Positions 47,800 through 55,691 of a stretch of DNA of 64,000 nucleotides are shown in pieces (positions within the stretch are counted from its first letter, which is position 1; every line of letters begins with the position of its first letter). A model generated the notes under the pieces. That model was given only the letters and a program-made list of their open reading frames with translations, had not been told where the DNA came from and searched no databases. The position numbers and the translations under genes are program-made. The stretch comes from Providencia rettgeri (GTDB lineage: Bacteria; Pseudomonadota; Gammaproteobacteria; Enterobacterales; Enterobacteriaceae), in NCBI RefSeq assembly GCF_023205015.1, contig NZ_CP096258.1:1488001-1552000 (forward strand). Direction: 5' to 3'.

Positions 47800-49434
47800 G
47801 TGACAATACATGAACGTGCAGGGCAGCTTCCGTTTCAAAGTGACTTGATCAATGTCGCTCAATTAACCGCTCAATATTATACACAGCAACCGCAACCTGG
47901 AAATGCATCTCAAGCTGTTAAGTTTGGCACATCAGGGCATCGTGGTAGTTCATTGCGTAAAAACTTTAATGAAAACCATATATTAGCTATTGCACAAGCG
48001 ATTGCTGATTTACGTAAAAAGCAAGGCGTAACAGGCCCTTGTTTTGTGGGGAAAGACACCCATGCGTTATCAGAAGCGGCATTTATCACGGTGGTTGAAG
48101 TCTTAGCGGCAAATCAAGTTCATGTTATTGTTCAGGAAAATAATGGATTTACCCCAACGCCTGCCGTTTCTCATGCTATTTTGAGTTATAACCAATCACA
48201 TCAGGATGTTGCGGATGGTATTGTTATTACCCCATCACATAACCCACCTGAAGATGGCGGTATTAAATATAATCCTGCGAATGGTGGGCCAGCAGATACC
48301 GATTTAACGTCTGTCATTGAGAAAAATGCTAACCAATTACTAGCCAATCACCTTGAAGGGGTTAATAGAACCAACTTTGATAGCGCGATGGCGAGTGAAT
48401 ACGTCATTCAGCAAGATTTGGTTATGCCTTATGTCTCTGCATTAGGCGAAGTTGTTGATATGCAAGCAATTGCTAAATCTGGTTTAAAAATTGGCGTAGA
48501 CCCATTGGGCGGCTCTGGTATTGAATATTGGAAAAAAATTGCTGAATATTATCAATTAGATATTGAAATCGTAAACGACCAACTAGACCAAACATTCCGT
48601 TTTATGCCTTTAGACCATGATGGTGTCATCCGTATGGACTGCTCATCAAGTTGGGCAATGGCAGGTTTGCTTGGGATGAAAGAAAAATTTGATTTAGCTT
48701 TCGCTAATGACCCTGACTATGACCGTCATGGTATTGTTACACCAGCTGGTTTAATGAATCCCAACCACTATCTCGCAGTGGCAATCGACTACCTATTCCA
48801 ACATCGTCCTCAGTGGGGGAAAGACGTTGCTGTAGGGAAAACACTAGTCTCAAGTGCAATGATTGACCGTGTTGTAAACGATATAGGGCGTGAACTCGTT
48901 GAAGTGCCTGTTGGGTTTAAATGGTTTGTTGATGGGTTATTCAGCGGCCAGCTAGGTTTTGGCGGTGAGGAAAGTGCTGGGGCATCGTTCTTAAAGTTCG
49001 ATGGCACCCCTTGGTCAACAGACAAAGACGGTATCATCCTTTGCTTACTTGCAGCGGAAATTACAGCTGTTACCGGTGAGAATCCACAACAACGTTACAA
49101 TAATTTAGCGAAAAAATTTGGGGCTCCGATTTATAATCGTATTCAAGCGAAAGCCAGCCATGAAGAAAAAGCGAAATTAAGTAAATTATCGCCGGAAATG
49201 GTTGCAGCAGACACATTGGCGGGAGATAAAATTACACAGCGTTTAACCGCTGCCCCCGGTAATAATGCGCCAATTGGTGGTTTAAAAATCATGACTGATT
49301 ATGGCTGGTTCGCAGCAAGACCATCAGGCACGGAAGAAGCGTATAAAATTTATTGTGAAAGCTTCCGTGGAGAAGCGCATTTACGCCAAATAGAAAAAGA
49401 AGCGATTGAGATCGTTAGTAAAGTTATTCGCTAA
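47800..49434 (+). CDS. pgm: Phosphoglucomutase
   Basis: A 544-residue enzyme interconverting glucose-1- and glucose-6-phosphate. The active-site phosphoserine loop TPSHNPPEDGG is at about 142, the metal loop FANDPDYDRHG at about 300, and the sugar-binding GEESAG motif is present. The reading frame is open from 47719, but GTG 47800 with GGGAG upstream gives MTIHERAGQ, matching the E. coli N-terminus (MAIHNRAGQ). Confidence 0.96.
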   Translation: MTIHERAGQLPFQSDLINVAQLTAQYYTQQPQPGNASQAVKFGTSGHRGSSLRKNFNENHILAIAQAIADLRKKQGVTGPCFVGKDTHALSEAAFITVVEVLAANQVHVIVQENNGFTPTPAVSHAILSYNQSHQDVADGIVITPSHNPPEDGGIKYNPANGGPADTDLTSVIEKNANQLLANHLEGVNRTNFDSAMASEYVIQQDLVMPYVSALGEVVDMQAIAKSGLKIGVDPLGGSGIEYWKKIAEYYQLDIEIVNDQLDQTFRFMPLDHDGVIRMDCSSSWAMAGLLGMKEKFDLAFANDPDYDRHGIVTPAGLMNPNHYLAVAIDYLFQHRPQWGKDVAVGKTLVSSAMIDRVVNDIGRELVEVPVGFKWFVDGLFSGQLGFGGEESAGASFLKFDGTPWSTDKDGIILCLLAAEITAVTGENPQQRYNNLAKKFGAPIYNRIQAKASHEEKAKLSKLSPEMVAADTLAGDKITQRLTAAPGNNAPIGGLKIMTDYGWFAARPSGTEEAYKIYCESFRGEAHLRQIEKEAIEIVSKVIR

Positions 49435-49466
49435 TTTTTTAACCCTTCATAAAAGACATTTCAATA

Positions 49467-49506
49467 AATATCCCGAATGCAACGCTATGATGTAATTCGG
49501 GATATT
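49467..49506 (+). terminator. Terminator after pgm
   Basis: AATATCCCGAAT (49467-49478) and ATTCGGGATATT (49495-49506) form a perfect 12-bp stem around a 16-base loop, 33 bases after the pgm stop. The tail is only moderately T-rich. It separates pgm from serC. The rest of 49507-49721 holds no gene and should contain the serC promoter. Confidence 0.65.
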
Positions 49507-49721
49507 ATCGCTTATTTATTGTTAATTTCTCCATAAAATGATGCTTGTCGAGAGTGTGACGAGATTAACAAAATTCTTTTCCTCATTATCAAAAAATAAC
49601 GCCCTTTTCTTTTTTTTGCTTGCTGACAATAACCGTTGCAGCTAAAGGCTTGGAGTGGTACAACTTTATGTATCTGAGTGAATTTTATTAACCATAATTG
49701 AAGATGGATAGGGTGAGGTCA

Positions 49722-50810
49722 ATGAGTCAGGTTTATAATTTCAGTGCAGGCCCAGCTATGCTACCTGTTGAAGTCATGCGTCGTGCTGAACAAGAATTTT
49801 GTAACTGGAAAGGTTTAGGTGTTTCTGTGATGGAAGTTAGCCATCGCGGAAAAGACTTTATCGAAGTGGCAACGGAAGCAGAGCAAAATCTACGTGATTT
49901 ATTAAATATCCCTGATAACTATAAAGTTTTATTTTGTCACGGTGGGGCTCGAGCCCATTTTGCAACGTTACCCATGAATTTATTAGGTGATAAAACGACC
50001 GCAGACTATATCGTAAGCGGCTATTGGTCAGAGTCTGCAGCAAAAGAAGCTGAAAAATACTGCACACCTAATGTGATTCAAATTACCGAAGAAAAAGACG
50101 GTGTTGTAAGTTTAAAACCTATGAAAGATTGGCCATTAAGTGATGATGCCGCTTATGTCCATTATTGTCCAAATGAAACCATTGGCGGCTTAGCCATTCA
50201 TGAGGAACCTGACTTCCCTGAAGATAAAATTATTGTTGCTGACTACTCCTCTTCTATCTTATCTAAACCGATTGATGTCAGTCGCTATGGTGTGATTTAT
50301 GCAGGGGCCCAAAAAAATATTGGGCCAGCTGGGCTTACCATCGTTATTATCCGAGAAGACCTACTCGGTAAAGCTTCACCTCAGACCCCATCGGTATTTG
50401 ATTACACGGTATTAGCAAAACACGATTCAATGTTTAATACTCCACCGACTTTCGCTTGGTATCTTGCAGGGATGGTCTTCAAATGGTTAAAAGAGCAAGG
50501 CGGTTTGCAAGAAATGGCTAAGCGTAATTATGAGAAATCACAATTACTTTACAATGCAATTGATGATAGCCAGTTCTATATTAACCGTGTTGCAGTTGAA
50601 AATCGGTCTTGGATGAATATACCGTTTCAAATGCAAAATCCGGCTCTTGATGCAAAATTTATCGAAGAAGCCAAAGAGCAAGGCTTACTTTCGCTAAAAG
50701 GCCATAAAGTGGCTGGTGGTATGCGTGCATCAATCTACAATGCGATGCCATTAGCAGGTGTACAGGCTTTGGTTGACTTTATGGCAAACTTTGAACGCCA
50801 TAATGCTTAA
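49722..50810 (+). CDS. serC: Phosphoserine aminotransferase
   Basis: A 362-residue PLP enzyme, the same length as E. coli SerC, for serine and pyridoxine synthesis. MSQVYNFSAGPAMLPVEV opens the protein, and the PLP Lys is in YAGAQKNIGPAG (about 198). ATG 49722 has GAGG upstream, although the frame opens at 49698. It forms the conserved serC-aroA operon. Confidence 0.97.
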   Translation: MSQVYNFSAGPAMLPVEVMRRAEQEFCNWKGLGVSVMEVSHRGKDFIEVATEAEQNLRDLLNIPDNYKVLFCHGGARAHFATLPMNLLGDKTTADYIVSGYWSESAAKEAEKYCTPNVIQITEEKDGVVSLKPMKDWPLSDDAAYVHYCPNETIGGLAIHEEPDFPEDKIIVADYSSSILSKPIDVSRYGVIYAGAQKNIGPAGLTIVIIREDLLGKASPQTPSVFDYTVLAKHDSMFNTPPTFAWYLAGMVFKWLKEQGGLQEMAKRNYEKSQLLYNAIDDSQFYINRVAVENRSWMNIPFQMQNPALDAKFIEEAKEQGLLSLKGHKVAGGMRASIYNAMPLAGVQALVDFMANFERHNA

Positions 50811-50933
50811 CATATTGAGTAAGCTGGTAAAATAGGACGTTTTGCCAGTTTTCGGGCTCTTTTATAGTTAATTAAAAAGAAAAAAGAGCTCGGTTATTTT
50901 TATTTGCAAACTTCACTGGAGAACCTGCTTTCT

Positions 50934-52211
50934 ATGCAATCCCTGACATTACAACCTATCTCTTCAATTAACGGCACGATTAATTTGCCAGGGTCTAAAA
51001 GTGTTTCAAACCGCGCACTGTTATTAGCCGCGATGGCTAAAGGAACGACCACACTCACTAACTTATTAGACAGTGATGATATTCGCCATATGCTGAATGC
51101 ATTAAGCCAGTTAGGTGTGAAATATCAACTATCTGAGGACAAAACACGTTGTCGTGTGGAAGGGATAGGCGGAAACTTATCTCATCCAAATGATCTAGAG
51201 ATATTTTTAGGCAATGCCGGAACGGCAATGCGCCCACTGGCTGCTGCATTATCACTAAGTCACAATAATATTATTTTGACGGGTGAGCCTCGCATGAAAG
51301 AGCGCCCAATTGGGCATTTGGTCGATGCATTAAGGGAAGGTGGCGCAGAAATTGAATATTTAGAGCAGGAAAACTACCCGCCACTACGCTTAAAAGGTGG
51401 TTTCATCGGTGGTCAAATTTCAGTTGATGGGTCTGTTTCCAGCCAATTTTTAACTGCGTTATTAATGGCAGCGCCCCGTGCAGAACAAGACACAACAATT
51501 ACAATTATTGGCGAGTTAGTTTCCAAACCTTATATTGATATCACGTTAGCATTAATGAAAACATTTGGTGTTAATGTCGAAAATCATCAATATGAACATT
51601 TCGTTATCAAAGGTCAGCAGCAATATCAGTCACCAGGTGAATATTTAGTTGAGGGTGATGCCTCATCCGCATCTTATTTCCTCGCAGCGGCTGCCATTAA
51701 GGGAGGCGTAGTGCGTGTAACAGGAATTGGGCGTAATAGTTTGCAAGGTGATACGAAATTTGCCAACGTTTTAGAAAAAATGGGAGCAACTATTCGTTGG
51801 GGTGACGACTTCGTTGAATGTGAACGCGGCACATTGACGGGCATTGACATGGATATGAATGCGATCCCTGATGCGGCAATGACCATTGGAACGGTTGCTC
51901 TGTTTGCTGAAGGCGAAACGGTTATTCGTAATATTTATAACTGGCGAGTCAAAGAAACCGACCGGTTATATGCGATGGCGACAGAGCTACGAAAAGTTGG
52001 CGCTGAAGTGGAAGAAGGATATGATTATATTCGTGTCGTTCCACCGGAAAAATTACAACATGCTGAAATTGAAACGTATAATGACCATCGTATCGCGATG
52101 TGCTTTTCGTTAGTTGCATTATCGGATACACCAGTAACAATTTTGGATCCCGGCTGTACTGCAAAGACTTTCCCAGATTACTTTGAACAATTGGCGCGAT
52201 TGAGTCACTAA
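50934..52211 (+). CDS. aroA: 5-enolpyruvylshikimate-3-phosphate synthase
   Basis: A 425-residue shikimate-pathway enzyme. NLPGSKSVSNRALLLAAMAK near the N-terminus, FLGNAGTAMRPLAAALSLS (about 90-108) and RMKERPIGHLVDALR are the signatures, all intact (the Gly/Ala of NAGTAMRP as in the sensitive class I type). The start at ATG 50934 matches the E. coli N-terminus. A TTG at 50904 is in frame. Confidence 0.97.
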   Translation: MQSLTLQPISSINGTINLPGSKSVSNRALLLAAMAKGTTTLTNLLDSDDIRHMLNALSQLGVKYQLSEDKTRCRVEGIGGNLSHPNDLEIFLGNAGTAMRPLAAALSLSHNNIILTGEPRMKERPIGHLVDALREGGAEIEYLEQENYPPLRLKGGFIGGQISVDGSVSSQFLTALLMAAPRAEQDTTITIIGELVSKPYIDITLALMKTFGVNVENHQYEHFVIKGQQQYQSPGEYLVEGDASSASYFLAAAAIKGGVVRVTGIGRNSLQGDTKFANVLEKMGATIRWGDDFVECERGTLTGIDMDMNAIPDAAMTIGTVALFAEGETVIRNIYNWRVKETDRLYAMATELRKVGAEVEEGYDYIRVVPPEKLQHAEIETYNDHRIAMCFSLVALSDTPVTILDPGCTAKTFPDYFEQLARLSH

Positions 52212-52397
52212 TCTACTGGTTAGGTTGGTATTGTTTTTTTGATATCAACCTGATTTTTATTGTTCAAACATCAACTTTTCTTATTTTTTAGTAATCATCA
52301 GAACCTGCTTATTTCACAAATCTACTGAATTGGTATAATACTTTCACAGATTTTAATTGCGGGTAGCTAGGCTATTTGCAGAAAAGGAGATTTTTAT

Positions 52398-53081
52398 ATG
52401 GTGGCGATAGCCCCTGTAATCACCGTTGATGGACCAAGCGGAGCAGGTAAAGGTACACTTTGCCAAGCATTAGCAAACGAATTTGGATGGCAGCTTTTAG
52501 ACTCTGGTGCAATTTATCGTGTATTAGCGTTAGCGGCGTTGCATCACCATGTTGATATCCAATCCGAAGATGCGTTAGTTCCTTTGGCTGCAAATTTAGA
52601 TGTGAAATTTGTTCCTGAAAATAATGTCCTGAAAGTGATTCTGGAAGGGGAAGATGTTTCGAATCAAATTAGAACCGAAACAGTAGGGAATACAGCATCC
52701 CAAACAGCAACTTTTCCTCGCGTACGTGAAGCGTTACTTCGACGCCAACGTGCATTTAGAACCTTACCCGGGCTTATTGCTGATGGCCGTGATATGGGAA
52801 CGGTAGTTTTCCCAGATGCCCCAGTCAAAATTTTTCTTGATGCCTCCGCAGAGGAACGTGCTCATCGGCGGATGAAGCAGTTGCAAGAAAAAGGTTTTGA
52901 TGTTAATTTTGAACGTCTTTTAAGCGAAATTGAAGAGCGTGATTTTCGTGATCGTAATCGCTCTGTAGCGCCTCTCATTGCCGCGAAAGACGCATTAGTG
53001 CTGGATTCCACAAGTATGTCTATTGAGGAAGTTATTGAAAAAGCACACACCTATGCAAAAAAAATTCTACAATTATCGTGA
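52398..53081 (+). CDS. cmk: Cytidylate kinase
   Basis: A 227-residue (E. coli length) kinase that phosphorylates CMP and dCMP. P-loop DGPSGAGKGT (about 13-22), LLDSGAIYRVLALAA and IADGRDMGTVVFPDA are conserved. AAAAGGAG precedes the ATG. A 186-base gap separates it from aroA. Confidence 0.97.
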   Translation: MVAIAPVITVDGPSGAGKGTLCQALANEFGWQLLDSGAIYRVLALAALHHHVDIQSEDALVPLAANLDVKFVPENNVLKVILEGEDVSNQIRTETVGNTASQTATFPRVREALLRRQRAFRTLPGLIADGRDMGTVVFPDAPVKIFLDASAEERAHRRMKQLQEKGFDVNFERLLSEIEERDFRDRNRSVAPLIAAKDALVLDSTSMSIEEVIEKAHTYAKKILQLS

Positions 53082-53254
53082 TAATAGGCTTTATTTTAGC
53101 TTATAATTAGATAAGATACGCAATTACCGCTATGTGATTATATTATTAGCATAGCATCAACCTTGCGACATGGAATGTTGTGGGGTATGTGAAACAACCC
53201 CATTTGGCGGGAAGCTAAGTGGACGTTAAATAAAAACTCTTGAAGATCATTAAT
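53082..53254 (+). promoter_or_regulatory. rpsA leader
   Basis: A 173-base gap before rpsA with a hairpin TGGGGT (53181-53186) / ACCCCA (53197-53202). The start codon has only a weak GAAG ribosome site, as in E. coli, where S1 protein represses its own mRNA through the folded leader. Conservation of that control is inferred. Confidence 0.5.
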
Positions 53255-54928
53255 ATGACTGAATCTTTTGCTCAACTCTTTGAAGAATCCCTGCAGAATA
53301 TTGAAACTCGTCCTGGTTCTATCGTCCGTGGTACTGTTGTTGCCATCGATAAAGACGTAGTCCTTGTTGACGCAGGTCTTAAATCAGAATCTGCTATCCC
53401 AGTAGAACAGTTCAAAAATGCTCAGGGTGAGCTAGAAATCCAAGTTGGCGACGAAATCGATGTAGCTCTGGATGCAGTAGAAGATGGTTTCGGTGAAACT
53501 ATCCTGTCTCGTGAGAAAGCTAAACGTCATGAAGCATGGCTGATGCTGGAAAAAGCTTACGAAGAAGCTGAAACTGTAACTGGTGTTATCAACGGTAAAG
53601 TTAAAGGTGGTTTCACTGTTGAACTGAACGGTATTCGTGCGTTCTTACCAGGTTCACTGGTTGATGTACGTCCAGTTCGTGATACTACTCACTTGGAAGG
53701 CAAAGAGCTTGAGTTCAAAGTAATCAAGCTGGATCAGAAACGCAACAACGTTGTTGTTTCTCGTCGTGCTGTAATTGAATCTGAAAGCAGCGCTGAGCGC
53801 GATCAACTGCTGGAAAATCTGCAAGAAGGCATGGAAGTTAAAGGTATCGTTAAGAACCTTACTGACTACGGTGCATTCGTTGATCTGGGCGGTGTTGACG
53901 GCCTGCTGCATATCACTGACATGGCTTGGAAACGTGTTAAACACCCAAGCGAAATCGTCAACGTTGGTGATGAAATCAATGTTAAAGTTCTGAAATTCGA
54001 CCGTGAGCGCACTCGTGTTTCTCTGGGTCTGAAACAACTGGGCGAAGATCCTTGGGTCGCAATCGCTAAACGTTACCCAGAAGGTACTAAACTGACTGGT
54101 CGCGTTACTAACCTGACTGACTACGGCTGCTTCGTAGAAATCGAAGAAGGCGTTGAAGGTCTGGTTCACGTTTCAGAAATGGATTGGACTAACAAAAACA
54201 TCCACCCATCTAAAGTTGTTAACGTTGGTGATGTTGTTGAAGTTATGGTTCTGGATATCGATGAAGAACGTCGTCGTATCTCACTGGGCCTGAAACAGTG
54301 CAAATCTAACCCATGGCAGCAATTTGCAGAAACTCACAACAAAGGCGACCGCGTTGAAGGTAAAATCAAGTCTATCACTGACTTCGGTATCTTCATCGGT
54401 CTGGACGGCGGCATCGATGGCCTGGTTCACCTGTCTGACATCTCCTGGAACGTTGCAGGCGAAGAAGCAGTTCGTGAATACAAAAAAGGTGATGAAATCG
54501 CAGCTGTTGTTCTGCAAGTCGACGCAGAGCGTGAGCGTATTTCTTTAGGTGTTAAACAGTTAGCTGAAGATCCATTCAATAACTACTTAGCAGCAACTAA
54601 GAAAGGCGCAATCGTAACTGGTAAAGTAATCGCAGTTGATGCTAAAGGTGCAACTGTTGAGCTGACACTGGGCGTTGAAGGTTACCTGCGTGCATCAGAA
54701 GCTTCACGTGACCGTGTTGAAGATGCAACACTGGTTCTGAACGTTGGTGATGATGTTGAAGCTAAATACACTGGTGTTGATCGTAAGAACCGTGTAATTA
54801 ACCTGTCTGTTCGCGCTAAAGACGAAGCTGATGAGAAAGACGCTGTTGCAGCTGTGAACAAACAAGAAGATACAGCATTCGGCAACAATGCTATGGCTGA
54901 AGCTTTCAAAGCAGCTAAAGGCGAATAA
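53255..54928 (+). CDS. rpsA: 30S ribosomal protein S1
   Basis: A 557-residue protein, identical in length to E. coli S1, with six S1 domains, e.g. GIVKNLTDYGAFVDLGGVDG and GRVTNLTDYGCFVEIEEGVE. It binds mRNA and docks it on the 30S subunit. Start at ATG 53255 (MTESFAQLF), although the frame opens at 53240. Codon use is strongly biased, as expected for a highly expressed gene, which leaves long artefactual frames on the other strand. Confidence 0.98.
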   Translation: MTESFAQLFEESLQNIETRPGSIVRGTVVAIDKDVVLVDAGLKSESAIPVEQFKNAQGELEIQVGDEIDVALDAVEDGFGETILSREKAKRHEAWLMLEKAYEEAETVTGVINGKVKGGFTVELNGIRAFLPGSLVDVRPVRDTTHLEGKELEFKVIKLDQKRNNVVVSRRAVIESESSAERDQLLENLQEGMEVKGIVKNLTDYGAFVDLGGVDGLLHITDMAWKRVKHPSEIVNVGDEINVKVLKFDRERTRVSLGLKQLGEDPWVAIAKRYPEGTKLTGRVTNLTDYGCFVEIEEGVEGLVHVSEMDWTNKNIHPSKVVNVGDVVEVMVLDIDEERRRISLGLKQCKSNPWQQFAETHNKGDRVEGKIKSITDFGIFIGLDGGIDGLVHLSDISWNVAGEEAVREYKKGDEIAAVVLQVDAERERISLGVKQLAEDPFNNYLAATKKGAIVTGKVIAVDAKGATVELTLGVEGYLRASEASRDRVEDATLVLNVGDDVEAKYTGVDRKNRVINLSVRAKDEADEKDAVAAVNKQEDTAFGNNAMAEAFKAAKGE

Positions 54929-54984
54929 TTAAGTGGGGGCAACAGTAGCGTTGCCCCTTTGTAACGGTAGTTTAGGGAGGTACT

Positions 54985-55272
54985 ATGACCAAGTCTGAAT
55001 TAATTGAAAGACTGGCTAGCCAGCAGTCTCATCTTTCAGCAAAAACCGTTGAGGAAGCTGTAAAGGAAATTCTTGAGCATATGGCGGATACGTTAGCTAA
55101 CGGTGAGCGTATTGAAGTCCGTGGTTTCGGCAGTTTTTCTCTTCACTACCGTGCTCCACGCGTTGGCCGTAACCCAAAAACTGGTGATAAAGTGGAACTA
55201 GAAGGTAAATATGTTCCTCATTTTAAACCAGGTAAAGAATTACGTGATCGTGTAAATATTTACGGCCAATAA
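54985..55272 (+). CDS. ihfB: Integration host factor beta subunit
   Basis: A 95-residue HU/IHF-family protein. MTKSELIERLASQQSHLSAK, the DNA-binding arm with RGFGSFSLHYRAPRVGRNPK and VPHFKPGKELRDR are near-identical to E. coli IhfB. It forms the IHF heterodimer that bends DNA (also used by lambdoid integration). AGGGAGG upstream. Confidence 0.97.
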   Translation: MTKSELIERLASQQSHLSAKTVEEAVKEILEHMADTLANGERIEVRGFGSFSLHYRAPRVGRNPKTGDKVELEGKYVPHFKPGKELRDRVNIYGQ

Positions 55273-55300
55273 TCAGGCTGTAAATCTTAATTATTACATC

Positions 55301-55336
55301 AAAACAGTGCTTGTATTTTATACGGCACTGTTTTTT
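55301..55336 (+). terminator. Terminator after ihfB
   Basis: AAAACAGTGC (55301-55310) and GCACTGTTTT (55325-55334) form a perfect 10-bp stem, ending in a T run. Confidence 0.88.
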
Positions 55337-55344
55337 ATATCTAG

Positions 55345-55392
55345 CCAACACCAACACCAACACCAACACCAACACCAACACCAACACCAACA
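55345..55392. repeat. Hexanucleotide repeat (CCAACA)8
   Basis: Eight perfect tandem copies of CCAACA (48 bases) lie just after the ihfB terminator. Hexamers do not shift reading frame, so effects would be on spacing or structure. The strand opposite would code for Val-Gly repeats in a frame I do not accept as a gene. Perfect identity suggests recent slippage. Confidence 0.92.
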
Positions 55393-55453
55393 CTTTTAAT
55401 GCCTATAAAACAATAAAATAAATCCAAAATCAGCTTTAGAGATATAGACATGT

Positions 55454-55473
55454 TTTGCGAAGCGCTTCGCAAA
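55454..55473. repeat. 20-base perfect palindrome
   Basis: TTTGCGAAGCGCTTCGCAAA is a perfect palindrome in the ihfB-comEC gap. It may be a dimeric regulator site or a hairpin. The rest of 55393-55691 has no gene that I support, except a possible N-terminal extension of comEC. Confidence 0.85.
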
Positions 55474-55691
55474 CTAATATGTATCTTCTTGTTAGCAAAA
55501 AACAGATTGGGAAGCGTTACGTAAAATAAAAAAATGAGACTTAAAAAATGCATAGGAATAAATAAACTAAAGTAAATAAACGCTATGTAGGGATACAAAA
55601 GTTGATAAAAAACATCATCTACATAATAAGATGGCTAAATAACTCACTCAAAAAATATAATTTAATCTTTAATAGGGAATTACCTGTTTCG

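Noticed and set aside
53654..54169. 171-codon frame antisense to rpsA
   Set aside because: An artefact of the strong codon bias of rpsA. The product is Asn/Phe/Gln-rich with no family features.
55341..55598. Minus-strand frame of 85 codons ending in Val-Gly repeats
   Set aside because: Its C-terminus is simply the translated CCAACA tract and its N-terminus is low-complexity Phe/Ile-rich AT-rich DNA. No ribosome site, and it would run into the ihfB terminator.
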